From CAZHWT01 sp964536215 (GTDB lineage Bacteria; Patescibacteriota; CAZHWT01), in assembly GCA_964536215.1 (NCBI GenBank), contig CAZHWT010000035.1, positions 1-13,326 of the forward strand: a DNA stretch of 13,326 nucleotides, given 5' to 3'. Below are positions 1 to 5,610 of the stretch, one piece after another. Under the pieces are notes generated by a model. It ran no database searches. It was given only the letters and a program-made list of their open reading frames with translations, and had not been told where the DNA came from. The translations under genes and the position numbers were made by a program. Each line of letters begins with the position of its first letter. Position 1 is the first letter of the stretch.

Positions 1-44
1 CGTTTGCACGTTTGCACGTTTGCACGTTTACGCGATAAGAAGTA
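1..44. repeat. Tandem octamer repeat at left edge
   Basis: Three exact copies of the 8-base unit CGTTTGCA (1-24) are followed by a degenerate copy (CGTTTACG, 25-32). Related words such as TCTACACG, CCTACACG and GTTTACGC continue with drift to about 96. The array is cut by the window edge, so its full length is unknown. It resembles the word-like repeats in the other spacers of this window. No coding potential was recognised here. Confidence 0.75.
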
Positions 45-263
45 TGTCTACACGTCAACATAGCTACTCGCCTACACGCTGACATGTTTACGCTTTTGTT
101 TGTATGAATGCGTGGAGGTGAAGAAGTGGTACGGTGGTTGTTTTATTCATGCTTGCCTCTTCCCAGAGGTGGATGGAGTAGTGTAGCATGATATCAGAGA
201 GTCTTTCAGATATAAATTTAAAGTGGAATTAGAAGTACGATTTGATGTTATTTGACTCTTGCG

Positions 264-274
264 GAAGGAGGTGA
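264..274 (+). promoter_or_regulatory. Strong Shine-Dalgarno of the small '+' gene
   Basis: AAGGAGGTGA at 265-274 matches the canonical anti-Shine-Dalgarno over ten bases and lies 5 bases before the ATG at 280. It decides the start: an upstream in-frame TTG at 259 would place this motif inside the coding region. It contrasts with the minus-strand genes of the window, most of which have no recognisable ribosome binding site. Confidence 0.85.
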
Positions 275-279
275 ATGTT

Positions 280-480
280 ATGGCTTACAGTGTTGTTAGT
301 GAAAAATCTGGTAAGACGTACCATCTTCATTCTAAGGTTGTGACCTTAAAGAATACCGGTAAACAGCAGACGATTTATTTCTTCTCAGTTAAACCCGAAG
401 GATCTATTGATATGCCAGAGGGGTGGCAGGTTGTGCAAAATCAGCGCAGCGGGTTGCCGTTTTTAAAGCGAGCAGCTTAA
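280..480 (+). CDS. Small conserved hypothetical protein, 66 aa
   Basis: This 66-residue soluble protein begins MAYSVVSEKSGKTY and ends GLPFLKRAA. It has no signal peptide or membrane segment and is basic overall. The visible pattern is a Lys/Ser/Gly-rich start with a Tyr-x-Leu-His segment (14-17), a central hydrophobic strand TIYFFSV (36-42), and a C-terminal PEGWQVVQNQRSGLPFLK block. From memory, short proteins with this layout (a 'KSGKTYYLH' start and an 'R-T/S-GLP-x-L-K' end) recur in Patescibacteria and have no known function. That assignment is unverified. The start is fixed by the Shine-Dalgarno at 265-274. The gene is the only '+' strand gene seen and is convergent with the YtxH-like gene, with a bidirectional terminator between them. 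Confidence 0.8.
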   Translation: MAYSVVSEKSGKTYHLHSKVVTLKNTGKQQTIYFFSVKPEGSIDMPEGWQVVQNQRSGLPFLKRAA

Positions 481-493
481 TCGTCCAATCTCC

Positions 494-510
494 CCCAAGC
501 TTAGCTTGGG
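494..510 (+). other. Short hairpin after the small '+' gene
   Basis: A perfect 7-bp stem CCCAAGC / GCTTGGG with a TTA loop starts 13 bases after the stop codon of the small gene. It lacks a T-tract of its own and sits directly before the stronger terminator at 523-556, so it may be an accessory mRNA 3'-end structure. Confidence 0.5.
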
Positions 511-522
511 TATTGGGTCCTC

Positions 523-556
523 AAACAAAAACCTCCTATTAGGGAGGTTTTTGTTT
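523..556. terminator. Bidirectional rho-independent terminator
   Basis: A perfect 14-bp inverted repeat AAACAAAAACCTCC / GGAGGTTTTTGTTT has a 6-base loop. The GC-rich inner part (CCTCC/GGAGG) is followed by T-tracts on both strands. It lies between the convergent stops of the small '+' gene (480) and the YtxH-like gene (596) and can serve both. Confidence 0.9.
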
Positions 557-595
557 AGCTGCGAGTGCGATTGCTTGCTGCTGGTTAGAGTTGGT

Positions 596-1327
596 TTATT
601 TTGTTTTGCGGAAGAGGAGTTTACGGCCAGTGGTTTTTTTGGCTGGCTTTTTGGCGTCATCACTAGCTTTAGTTGCCGTTGAGGCAGGCTTGGCGGATGA
701 AGCTTTGGGAGTTTCTGGCTTTTTATCGTCTTGCTTGGGCTCGGTTTTAGTACGAGCGGCTTGGCGATATTGGGCTAACGTTGGGCGAGAGGCAACAGCG
801 GCTGCCTGGGCTTGATCGTGCAACTCTTCCACATAGGCAGTATTTTCTTTGTCTTCGCTGCTATCTGAGTCGCCATTTTCCCAAGTACGACTAACGCCGC
901 GGAAGCGAGAAGTAGCCTGCTTGGCTTGGTGTTCTTCTTCGAGCTCTTGCCATTGACTGCGGAAGGTTTCAACCATTTCGCTGACAGTGTCGCGAGAGTT
1001 AGTATAGGAGTCTTCGACTATTTCGGCGGCTTGAGAGGCTTTTTGGACGGTTTGAGCGGCTATCTCCGGAGCTTTCTGAGCAACCTGATCTGTGCCTTCT
1101 TCGAGGGCGTCTTTAAGCGCGCCGATGATTTGTTTGGCTTCGACAGCAAAGTCGCCAGCTTCGTTTTCCCACTCTTTAGCGTATTCCCGGGCGAGGGCGC
1201 GCATTTCTTTGCCGGTTTTGGGGGTGAGGAGCATGGCGGCTATGCCACCCACTACTGCGCCAATGGCGGCGCCAACAACAAAGCTTTGACCCTGAGATTC
1301 TTCAAGCGGCTGTTTGTTTTCACTCAT
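596..1327 (-). CDS. YtxH-like membrane-anchored protein with charged tail
   Basis: The 243-residue product has a glycine/alanine-rich hydrophobic segment at 15-34 (SFVVGAAIGAVVGGIAAMLL), directly followed by TPKTGKEMR. This is the hallmark of YtxH/general-stress (DUF883-like) proteins, which anchor to the membrane and carry a long amphipathic helix. Residues 40-135 are predicted helical and rich in Ala, Glu and Lys. An acidic stretch follows (149-162), and then a long Lys/Ala/Pro/Thr tail (193-243) ending in the basic GRKLLFRKTK, which is histone-H1-like in composition. Typical YtxH proteins are about 100-150 aa, so the second half is an extension. The start overlaps the stop of the preceding DUF948-like gene by 8 bases (ATGAGTGA), and a GGAG lies 9 bases upstream, suggesting translational coupling. 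Function is unknown; an envelope or stress role is inferred. Confidence 0.75.
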   Translation of the reverse strand: MSENKQPLEESQGQSFVVGAAIGAVVGGIAAMLLTPKTGKEMRALAREYAKEWENEAGDFAVEAKQIIGALKDALEEGTDQVAQKAPEIAAQTVQKASQAAEIVEDSYTNSRDTVSEMVETFRSQWQELEEEHQAKQATSRFRGVSRTWENGDSDSSEDKENTAYVEELHDQAQAAAVASRPTLAQYRQAARTKTEPKQDDKKPETPKASSAKPASTATKASDDAKKPAKKTTGRKLLFRKTK

Positions 1328-1685
1328 GGGAATCTTCTCCGTGGCTGCGCTTGTTCATAATTGCGGTAAATGATTTAAGGAAAGACATGCCGATGGAGGC
1401 GGGGCCGATCATTTTGGTTAAGGATGAGACGGCGTTGGTGCCAGTGGAGACGGTCTGCATGAGACGATGAGCGCTTTCGAGGATTTCATCGACGTATTGT
1501 TGCTCGGTGATAAGCTTGGAGGTAATTTGCTCCATGTCGGTCAAGATGCGCTCGGTGCGGTTAAGGCTTTTGCGCAGGTCTTTGAGGACAAAGAAGAGTT
1601 GAATGCCGACAATGACGAGCGTCACGCCGAGCAAGACGATCATGATAGCGAGGAGGATTTGGGTTCCGTTAAGGGATTCAAACAT
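1320..1685 (-). CDS. DUF948-like membrane coiled-coil protein
   Basis: This 121-residue protein has one N-terminal transmembrane helix (about 9-34) followed by a heptad-rich helical region (35-82: KDLRKSLNRTERILTDMEQ...). It ends in a second short hydrophobic stretch (93-110) and a charged tail. DUF948 proteins have this layout (one membrane helix, then a coiled coil) and often sit next to YtxH genes, as here. A weak Shine-Dalgarno AAGGA lies 9 bases upstream of the ATG. The stop is UGA and lies inside the start of the YtxH-like gene, so the two form an operon. A candidate promoter lies at 1838-1867. The molecular role is unknown; the family name rests on architecture and context rather than on a sequence match I could compute. 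Confidence 0.65.
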   Translation of the reverse strand: MFESLNGTQILLAIMIVLLGVTLVIVGIQLFFVLKDLRKSLNRTERILTDMEQITSKLITEQQYVDEILESAHRLMQTVSTGTNAVSSLTKMIGPASIGMSFLKSFTAIMNKRSHGEDSHE

Positions 1686-1758
1686 GGGCAGTGTCCTTAA
1701 GTAGTTTATGGTTTATAGTTTTTCGTTTATAGTTAAAGCGAATGAGGAGCTTCTCTAC

Positions 1759-1810
1759 AGCACCACTTTTGGACTTAAGCTAGAGATAGGATCTAGAGCG
1801 AAGTGGCGCT
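1759..1810. other. Nested inverted repeat in leader of the DUF948-like operon
   Basis: Outer arms AGCACCACTT (1759-1768) and AAGTGGCGCT (1801-1810) pair over 10 bp with one wobble pair on one strand. An inner stem CTAGA/TCTAG (1780-1784, 1792-1796) lies within the loop. It falls in the ~145-base leader predicted from the promoter at 1838-1867. On the '+' strand it is followed by TTTTATCTT, but no '+' gene precedes it. Confidence 0.55.
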
Positions 1811-1837
1811 TTTATCTTAAGCTTGAAATTCTTACCT

Positions 1838-1867
1838 ATTCTACCATTGAATGAATAGGCCTGACTA
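1838..1867 (-). promoter_or_regulatory. Candidate extended -10 promoter for the DUF948/YtxH operon
   Basis: On the minus strand, TGGTAGAAT (extended -10; TAGAAT 5/6 to consensus, at 1838-1843 with TG at 1845-1846) lies 18 bases after TAGTCA (4/6 to TTGACA, 1862-1867). A 7-bp inverted repeat CCTATTC/GAATAGG (1835-1841, 1853-1859) straddles the -10 and could be an operator. It lies just after the rodZ-like stop. Confidence 0.5.
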
Positions 1868-1883
1868 GTAGGCAAGCAAGCTT

Positions 1884-2876
1884 CTATTTGGTAAAGTCGC
1901 GTTCGGCGATTTGGTTGTCGGGGCCTAGGGTGCCTTGGTCTTGGCCGTTGAGGATGACGCGAGTGGAGCCGGCGTTGCCGGTTTTTAAGTGAATGCGGGC
2001 GTTGCCGGTAAATGATTGGTTGGCTCCGGGGAGGAGGACGCCACTAAAGGTGTCTTGGCCGTCAATTGATATTTCTATCCAGGCTGGTGATGGACCGATA
2101 ATTAGACCGACGGCGAGTTGAGTAATGGGAGCTGGTTGGTTTGGCGTTGGCGTGGCGGAGGGGGTAGCAGAAGTAGTGGAGGCGGGTATGGTTGGGGTAG
2201 GAGTGAGACTGGCAATGGTTTGAGTGGAGATGACTGTCCGCTTGATAGTGGTGGATTTGCCCAATTTGTTGGTGGCTATGAAGGTAAGGGTGTTGGTGCC
2301 GTTGGCTAAGCCGACGGTGGTTTTGAAATTGCCATTTGGTTCTAACTGGAGGGTTTGGCCGTTAAGCGTGAGGGCAGCGTCCGGGTCGGTGTGGCCGCTG
2401 GCGGTAATTTGACCGGAGTCTGACTTAGTCTGGTTGGCAGGAGTTTGGAGCTCTAGCTGGGGGGTGAGGGCGACAGAAACGTATTGTTGGTAGGCGTAGC
2501 CGACTACGGCGATGATGGCAACGACTAAGAAGCCGACGATGGCCCAGCCGGGAGTGAGCTTGGGTTTTTTGGATTGGATAGGGGCTAGGGGTTGAGTGAG
2601 TTGTTGCTGGTGTTCTTGAGCGTCGTAGTCGCGACGGAAGAAGGGCATAACTTCGGCGTCGGTGAGGCCGACGTGGCTAGCGTACGTGTGAATAAAGCCT
2701 TTGAGGTAGAGGGGGTCAGTGAGGCCATAGAACTGCCCAGCTTCGATGGCTTTGAGCATAGAGGGACGAATGTTGATGGCTTTACTGACTTGCTCTATGG
2801 TGAGACCCTGCTTGAGACGGGCGTTGCGAAGGATGTCGCCGGTGGATTTGGTGTTGAGGGAACGGGTCTGGGACAT
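1884..2876 (-). CDS. RodZ-like HTH membrane protein with Ig-like insert
   Basis: The 330-residue protein has four parts. An N-terminal HTH_25-type Cro/C1-like domain spans about 12-75 (GDILRNARLKQGLTIEQVS, then an IEAG/YLKGF pattern typical of RodZ). A single transmembrane helix lies at 111-128. A beta-rich extracytoplasmic Ig-like domain (about 140-216) follows, with TLNGQTLQLEPNGNF resembling glucodextranase-B/bacterial Ig repeats. After a Pro/Thr/Ser linker (221-250) comes a C-terminal beta domain (262-329) resembling the RodZ DUF4115 domain. RodZ links MreB to the envelope in rod-shaped cells; here the partner is unknown because no mreB is in the window. The Ig-like insert between membrane helix and C-terminal domain is not standard. 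No Shine-Dalgarno precedes the ATG. It follows ftsK on the same strand after a 315-base spacer. Confidence 0.8.
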   Translation of the reverse strand: MSQTRSLNTKSTGDILRNARLKQGLTIEQVSKAINIRPSMLKAIEAGQFYGLTDPLYLKGFIHTYASHVGLTDAEVMPFFRRDYDAQEHQQQLTQPLAPIQSKKPKLTPGWAIVGFLVVAIIAVVGYAYQQYVSVALTPQLELQTPANQTKSDSGQITASGHTDPDAALTLNGQTLQLEPNGNFKTTVGLANGTNTLTFIATNKLGKSTTIKRTVISTQTIASLTPTPTIPASTTSATPSATPTPNQPAPITQLAVGLIIGPSPAWIEISIDGQDTFSGVLLPGANQSFTGNARIHLKTGNAGSTRVILNGQDQGTLGPDNQIAERDFTK

Positions 2877-2879
2877 GGT

Positions 2880-2902
2880 TAGAAAATAGAATCTAGAAAA
2901 TA
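2880..2902. repeat. 23-base repeat shared by the rodZ-like and ftsK leaders, copy 1
   Basis: A 23-base AT-rich sequence, rich in TAGAAAATAG words, occurs here exactly and again at 5385-5407. Both copies lie a few bases upstream of the start codon of the following minus-strand gene (rodZ-like, ftsK), so both mRNAs would begin with nearly the same leader. Confidence 0.85.
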
Positions 2903-2980
2903 GGATTCGGGGTCTTGGAGCTAGATGATAGAATCTGAAATGTGAAATCTGAACTCTAGAACCTTACTTACATTAGTTGT

Positions 2981-2989
2981 ATTTTAACA
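2981..2989 (-). promoter_or_regulatory. Candidate extended -10 for the rodZ-like gene
   Basis: The minus strand reads TGTTAAAAT, an extended -10 (TGn plus TAAAAT, 5/6 to consensus). The -35 region is poor, with at best 3/6 at 18-base spacing. It would give a leader of roughly 98 bases. Confidence 0.35.
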
Positions 2990-3018
2990 GGAGTGAGGAG
3001 GGGATGGAACGAGCAAGC

Positions 3019-3044
3019 TTATTTGAGCAGATTTGCTCAAATAA
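3019..3044. other. Perfect 11-bp hairpin
   Basis: Arms TTATTTGAGCA and TGCTCAAATAA with a 4-base loop pair perfectly. There is no T-tract on either side, so it is not a standard terminator. It may be part of the word-repeat system of the spacer or an mRNA-stabilising structure downstream of ftsK. Confidence 0.75.
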
Positions 3045-3058
3045 AGACCCCGGCACCC

Positions 3059-3112
3059 AAGAGTCCAAATGCCAAAAGGGAAATGCCAAGTGGCAAGAGT
3101 CCAAATGCCAAA
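3059..3112. repeat. Direct 18-base repeat (two copies)
   Basis: AAGAGTCCAAATGCCAAA occurs exactly at 3059-3076 and 3095-3112, 36 bases apart start to start, with a degenerate AAATGCCAAGTGGCAAGAG between. Seventeen bases of it recur in inverted orientation at 3163-3179. Confidence 0.85.
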
Positions 3113-3179
3113 TAAAGACACAAGGAATAAGCTTCAATTTATTCTTTGTCTTTAAAGCTTCCTTGGCATTTGGACTCTT
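3095..3179. repeat. Long imperfect hairpin downstream of ftsK
   Basis: A perfect 17-bp outer stem (3095-3111 with 3163-3179) is followed by an asymmetric internal loop. A 7-bp stem AAAGACA/TGTCTTT (3114-3120, 3147-3153), a 2-base bulge and an 8-bp stem (3123-3130, 3139-3146) follow, with an 8-base loop. About 32 bp are paired in total. It begins 12 bases after the ftsK stop codon and has no trailing T-tract on the minus strand. It may protect the mRNA 3' end, act as a non-canonical terminator, or be a small palindromic repeat element. Confidence 0.8.
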
Positions 3180-3191
3180 ATTTCTTGTATT

Positions 3192-5372
3192 TTACTCCTC
3201 GCTCGAGGAGCTGCCGTAGAATGTTTCGGGATTATTGATTAGGATCTGTCTTGGCTTGGAGCCATCGGCCGGGCCGACTATGCCGGCGGATTCTAGTTCA
3301 TCTAGGATGCGGGCGGCGCGGGCGTAGCCGATTTTTAAGCGGCGCTGGAGGAAGGATGATGAGGCAGTTTCTTGGTTGGCAATTTGCGCGAAGGCTTCGT
3401 CAAAGAGGGGGTCGCGATCGCTATTGCCGCCACCGCCACCAGACTTACCGCTTGGGCCGGACATAGTGACGGCTTGGGTGACGACTTCTTCGCTGTATTC
3501 TGGGACGACACCTTGTTTTTTAATGGCATCGAGGAGTTTGTTTATCTCGGGGTCGGTGATCATGCTGCCTTGGATACGGTTGGGCTTGGAGGCGTCGGGC
3601 GGCATAAAGAGCATGTCGCCTTTACCGAGGAGTTTTTCGGCGCCGGGTTGGTCAAGGATGACTCGGGAGTCGACGTTGGAGGAGACATTAAAGGCGATTC
3701 GGGCTGGGATATTGGCTTTGATGAGTCCGGTGATAATATCGGAAGAAGGGCGTTGGGTGGCCAGGATGAGGTGGATGCCCACGGCTCGGGCTTTTTGAGC
3801 GATACGGACGATGCAATCCTCTACCTCGGCGGGGGCGGTCATCATAAGGTCGGACAGCTCGTCGATAATGACGACGATGTAGGGTAAGGCCTGGAAGCCG
3901 GACATTTCGTTGTAGGAGGCAATGTTACGGGCGCCGACTTCGGCTAGTTTTTTGTAGCGACGGTCCATTTCGGCGGTGGCCCATTTGAGGGCGGAGACGA
4001 CTTTGTCGTTATCGGTTAGGACTGGCGTTAAGAGATGAGGAATGCCGTTGTAGCCGGTTAATTCGACGAATTTGGGGTCAACCAAGATGAGTTTGAGCTC
4101 GGATGGTGAGTTGTGGAATAACAACGATGAGATAAAGGTGTTAATGGCGATGGATTTACCGGAGCCGGTTGATCCTGCAACTAGGACGTGAGGCATTTTG
4201 GTAAGGTCGGCGACGACCGGGTGACCGTTTACACTCTGACCAAGCGGCAGTAATAGTCTGGAAGAAATTTGCTTGGCTTCGTCTGATTCTAAGATTGAGC
4301 GGAGGCCGACCATAGCTTGCTTGGCGTTGGGGAGCTCTATGCCAACCAGGCTCTTGCCGGGAATGGGTGCTTCGACGCGGACGGCACCGCTTTTGGCGGC
4401 AACGGCTAAGGCCAGGTCGTTAGCCAGGGTGGTGATTTTAGAAATCTTGGTGCCTGAGGCTAATTCCAAAGCGTATTGAGTGACGGTGGGGCCAATATTT
4501 ACTTCGACAACTTTGGCTTGAATGCCGAATGATTCTAGGGTGCGCTCGATAGTGGCGGCGTTGCCTTTGAGATCGCCTGGATCGCCTTTACTGTTGGTGC
4601 TGGATAGCAGGTTGAGATGGGGGTATTCCCAGATAACATTTTCGCCAGCTTCGTTAGCTAAGACTTGGGTAGAGTTGAGCGGTTCGTTGGTTGGCTTGGC
4701 GGGAGCAGCAGGAGCGGTGGCGGCAACAGGAGCGGCTTTGACGCCGCCTTCGTTAACTGCGAAGCCGGGCTGCGTATTGGCGTCGGCTTTGTCTTTGCGT
4801 TTAGTGAGATTACTGACGCCATTGAGGGCGCCCTTACTCTTAGCGGCAACTTCGGTTGAAGTGTCTAAAAATGAGCTAATGGTGGTATTGAGCAGAATGA
4901 GCCAGCCGGCGAGGAAGACTAAGGTCATGATAAACCAGGCTCCTAGCGGGGTAACAAACTCGGATAGGCCGGCAAAGATGGTGTAGCCGATGACGCCGCC
5001 GCCAATACCGGCTTGAGCTCTCTGCAGGGAGTCTGCGTCCGAGAAGAGGCTGGAGACGGGGTGAAGGAGAGCGGCCAGGGCAATGAGGATGATGATGAGG
5101 CCAATAGGAATGTTAGGACTGGCGATTTTCCAGCGCAGTTGCGATAAGGTGAAGCCTAGGAATAGCAGGACGACTGGGACGAGAAAAGTCGCCCAACCGA
5201 CGGCGTGGTTGGCCCAGTCTTGAAGCGTATTGGCCACGCCAGTGGATTGGCCAATGTAGGCCAATAAGGTAAGCCCAGCTAGAGCGAAGCAAATTAGGGC
5301 AACGATAGATTTTATGCTATCTCGCTTGAGCTTGAATTTATGCTTTTTCTTGTATTTCTTGGGTCGAGGCAT
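3192..5372 (-). CDS. ftsK: FtsK/SpoIIIE family DNA translocase
   Basis: The 726-residue protein is a full FtsK/SpoIIIE. A very basic N-terminus (KKYKKKHKFKLKR) is followed by about four membrane helices (21-41, 60-77, 88-105, 144-163). An Ala/Pro-rich linker (about 170-235) is short compared with E. coli FtsK and similar to SpoIIIE. The alpha/beta motor domain spans about 240-620. Walker A is GSTGSGKS at 400-407, and VDPKFVEL is at 431-438 where the family usually has DPKMVEL. Walker B is VIIDELSDLM at 501-510, with ATQRPS at 538-543. The C-terminal gamma winged-helix domain (655-715; LQRRLKIGYARAARILDELE) normally reads KOPS-like DNA motifs. It pumps the chromosome terminus through the septum, driven by ATP. 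No Shine-Dalgarno is visible; the leader carries the 23-base repeat shared with rodZ-like. Confidence 0.95.
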   Translation of the reverse strand: MPRPKKYKKKHKFKLKRDSIKSIVALICFALAGLTLLAYIGQSTGVANTLQDWANHAVGWATFLVPVVLLFLGFTLSQLRWKIASPNIPIGLIIILIALAALLHPVSSLFSDADSLQRAQAGIGGGVIGYTIFAGLSEFVTPLGAWFIMTLVFLAGWLILLNTTISSFLDTSTEVAAKSKGALNGVSNLTKRKDKADANTQPGFAVNEGGVKAAPVAATAPAAPAKPTNEPLNSTQVLANEAGENVIWEYPHLNLLSSTNSKGDPGDLKGNAATIERTLESFGIQAKVVEVNIGPTVTQYALELASGTKISKITTLANDLALAVAAKSGAVRVEAPIPGKSLVGIELPNAKQAMVGLRSILESDEAKQISSRLLLPLGQSVNGHPVVADLTKMPHVLVAGSTGSGKSIAINTFISSLLFHNSPSELKLILVDPKFVELTGYNGIPHLLTPVLTDNDKVVSALKWATAEMDRRYKKLAEVGARNIASYNEMSGFQALPYIVVIIDELSDLMMTAPAEVEDCIVRIAQKARAVGIHLILATQRPSSDIITGLIKANIPARIAFNVSSNVDSRVILDQPGAEKLLGKGDMLFMPPDASKPNRIQGSMITDPEINKLLDAIKKQGVVPEYSEEVVTQAVTMSGPSGKSGGGGGNSDRDPLFDEAFAQIANQETASSSFLQRRLKIGYARAARILDELESAGIVGPADGSKPRQILINNPETFYGSSSSEE

Positions 5373-5384
5373 AGGGTTAGAAAA

Positions 5385-5407
5385 TAGAAAATAGAATCTA
5401 GAAAATA
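5385..5407. repeat. 23-base repeat shared by the rodZ-like and ftsK leaders, copy 2
   Basis: Exact second copy of the sequence at 2880-2902, starting 13 bases upstream of the ftsK ATG. More degenerate TAGAAAATAG / TCTAGAATTT words extend to about 5430. Confidence 0.85.
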
Positions 5408-5457
5408 AAATCTAGAATTTAGAAAATAGAGATTTTGCTGTGCTTGGTAGCATGGGT

Positions 5458-5474
5458 ATTATACACCACTGGTG
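5458..5474 (-). promoter_or_regulatory. Candidate ftsK -10 with adjacent palindrome
   Basis: The minus strand carries a perfect TATAAT (5458-5463), directly preceded by an 11-base palindrome, CACCA-C-TGGTG (5464-5474), in the place where a promoter spacer would be. No -35 is recognisable at 16-18 bases. If active, the leader of ftsK would be about 75-80 bases. The palindrome could be an operator. Confidence 0.4.
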
Positions 5475-5498
5475 GATGGTCCGCCGAGTTGCAGTCGG

Positions 5499-5523
5499 GG
5501 CAGGTGTGCAGCCTGCGGCTACA
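5499..5523. repeat. REP-like hairpin ending CCTGCGGCTACA
   Basis: GCAGG-TGTGCAG-CCTGC (5500-5516) forms a stem and is followed by GGCTACA. An alternative stem is GCAGCC-TGC-GGCTAC (5508-5522). From memory it resembles the 'GCAGGCTGAAGCCTGCGGCTACA' type of dispersed palindromic repeat found in many environmental bacteria. Only one copy is seen here. Confidence 0.45.
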
Positions 5524-5526
5524 GGA

Positions 5527-5610
5527 GTAAGGGGATGAATGGATGAATGACGAACTAACGAACTAACGACGAATAACGAAGCATCGAATAAACGAATAAC
5601 CAAGCGGCTA
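5527..5610. repeat. Drifting word repeat (GAATAACGAACTAACGA type)
   Basis: Words such as GGATGAATGGATGAATGACGAACTAACGAACTAACGACGAATAACGAA repeat with a period of 7-9 bases and drift. No gene is recognised. A 69-codon minus frame across it is a by-product of the repeat lacking stops. Confidence 0.75.

Larger units (their letters stand above)
1..279. other. Non-coding left edge and leader of the small '+' gene
   Basis: No convincing gene lies here. The first ~100 bases are drifting repeat words. A small hairpin (CCTCT, loop TCCC, AGAGG, 156-169) and an AT-rich TATAAA at 211-216 follow. The TATAAA could be the -10 of a promoter for the gene at 280, but no good -35 is visible 16-18 bases upstream. 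A 27-codon reading frame starting at 108 has no supporting features. Confidence 0.5.
2877..3191. other. Repeat-rich non-coding spacer between ftsK and rodZ-like
   Basis: This 315-base spacer contains no gene. It is built of drifting words: TAGAAAATAGAATC-type (2880-2960), a perfect 11-bp hairpin (3019-3044), and CAAATGCCAAGAGTC-type words including an 18-base direct repeat (3059-3076 and 3095-3112) that also forms one arm of a long hairpin (3095-3179). A candidate extended -10 for the rodZ-like gene lies at 2981-2989. Confidence 0.8.

Noticed and set aside
1..100. CRISPR array
   Set aside because: The repeat unit is 8 bases with no spacers of constant length and no cas gene nearby.
121..170. 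T-box-like GTGGTAC sequence near the left edge
   Set aside because: Seven bases match the T-box core, but the flanking pairing (AGGG...CCCT, CGCG) is absent and the downstream gene is not an amino-acid-related gene.
108..191. 27-codon '+' reading frame
   Set aside because: It is very short, has no recognised motif, and overlaps a hairpin.
926..1360. 144-codon '+' frame opposite the YtxH-like gene
   Set aside because: Shadow frame of the Ala/Glu/Lys-rich minus gene, with no supporting signals.
2977..3219. 80-codon '+' frame across the ftsK/rodZ-like spacer
   Set aside because: It consists of word repeats and hairpin arms; the repeated peptide words (ESKCQ, NAKWQ) come from the DNA repeats.
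3372..3887. Long '+' frames opposite ftsK (171 and 140 codons)
   Set aside because: They are antisense shadows of a well-supported gene; composition follows ftsK codon pattern and no ribosome binding site is present.
4522..4986. 154-codon '+' frame opposite the ftsK linker region
   Set aside because: The opposite strand is a clear FtsK coding region; the frame is open because of its Ala/Pro-rich codons.
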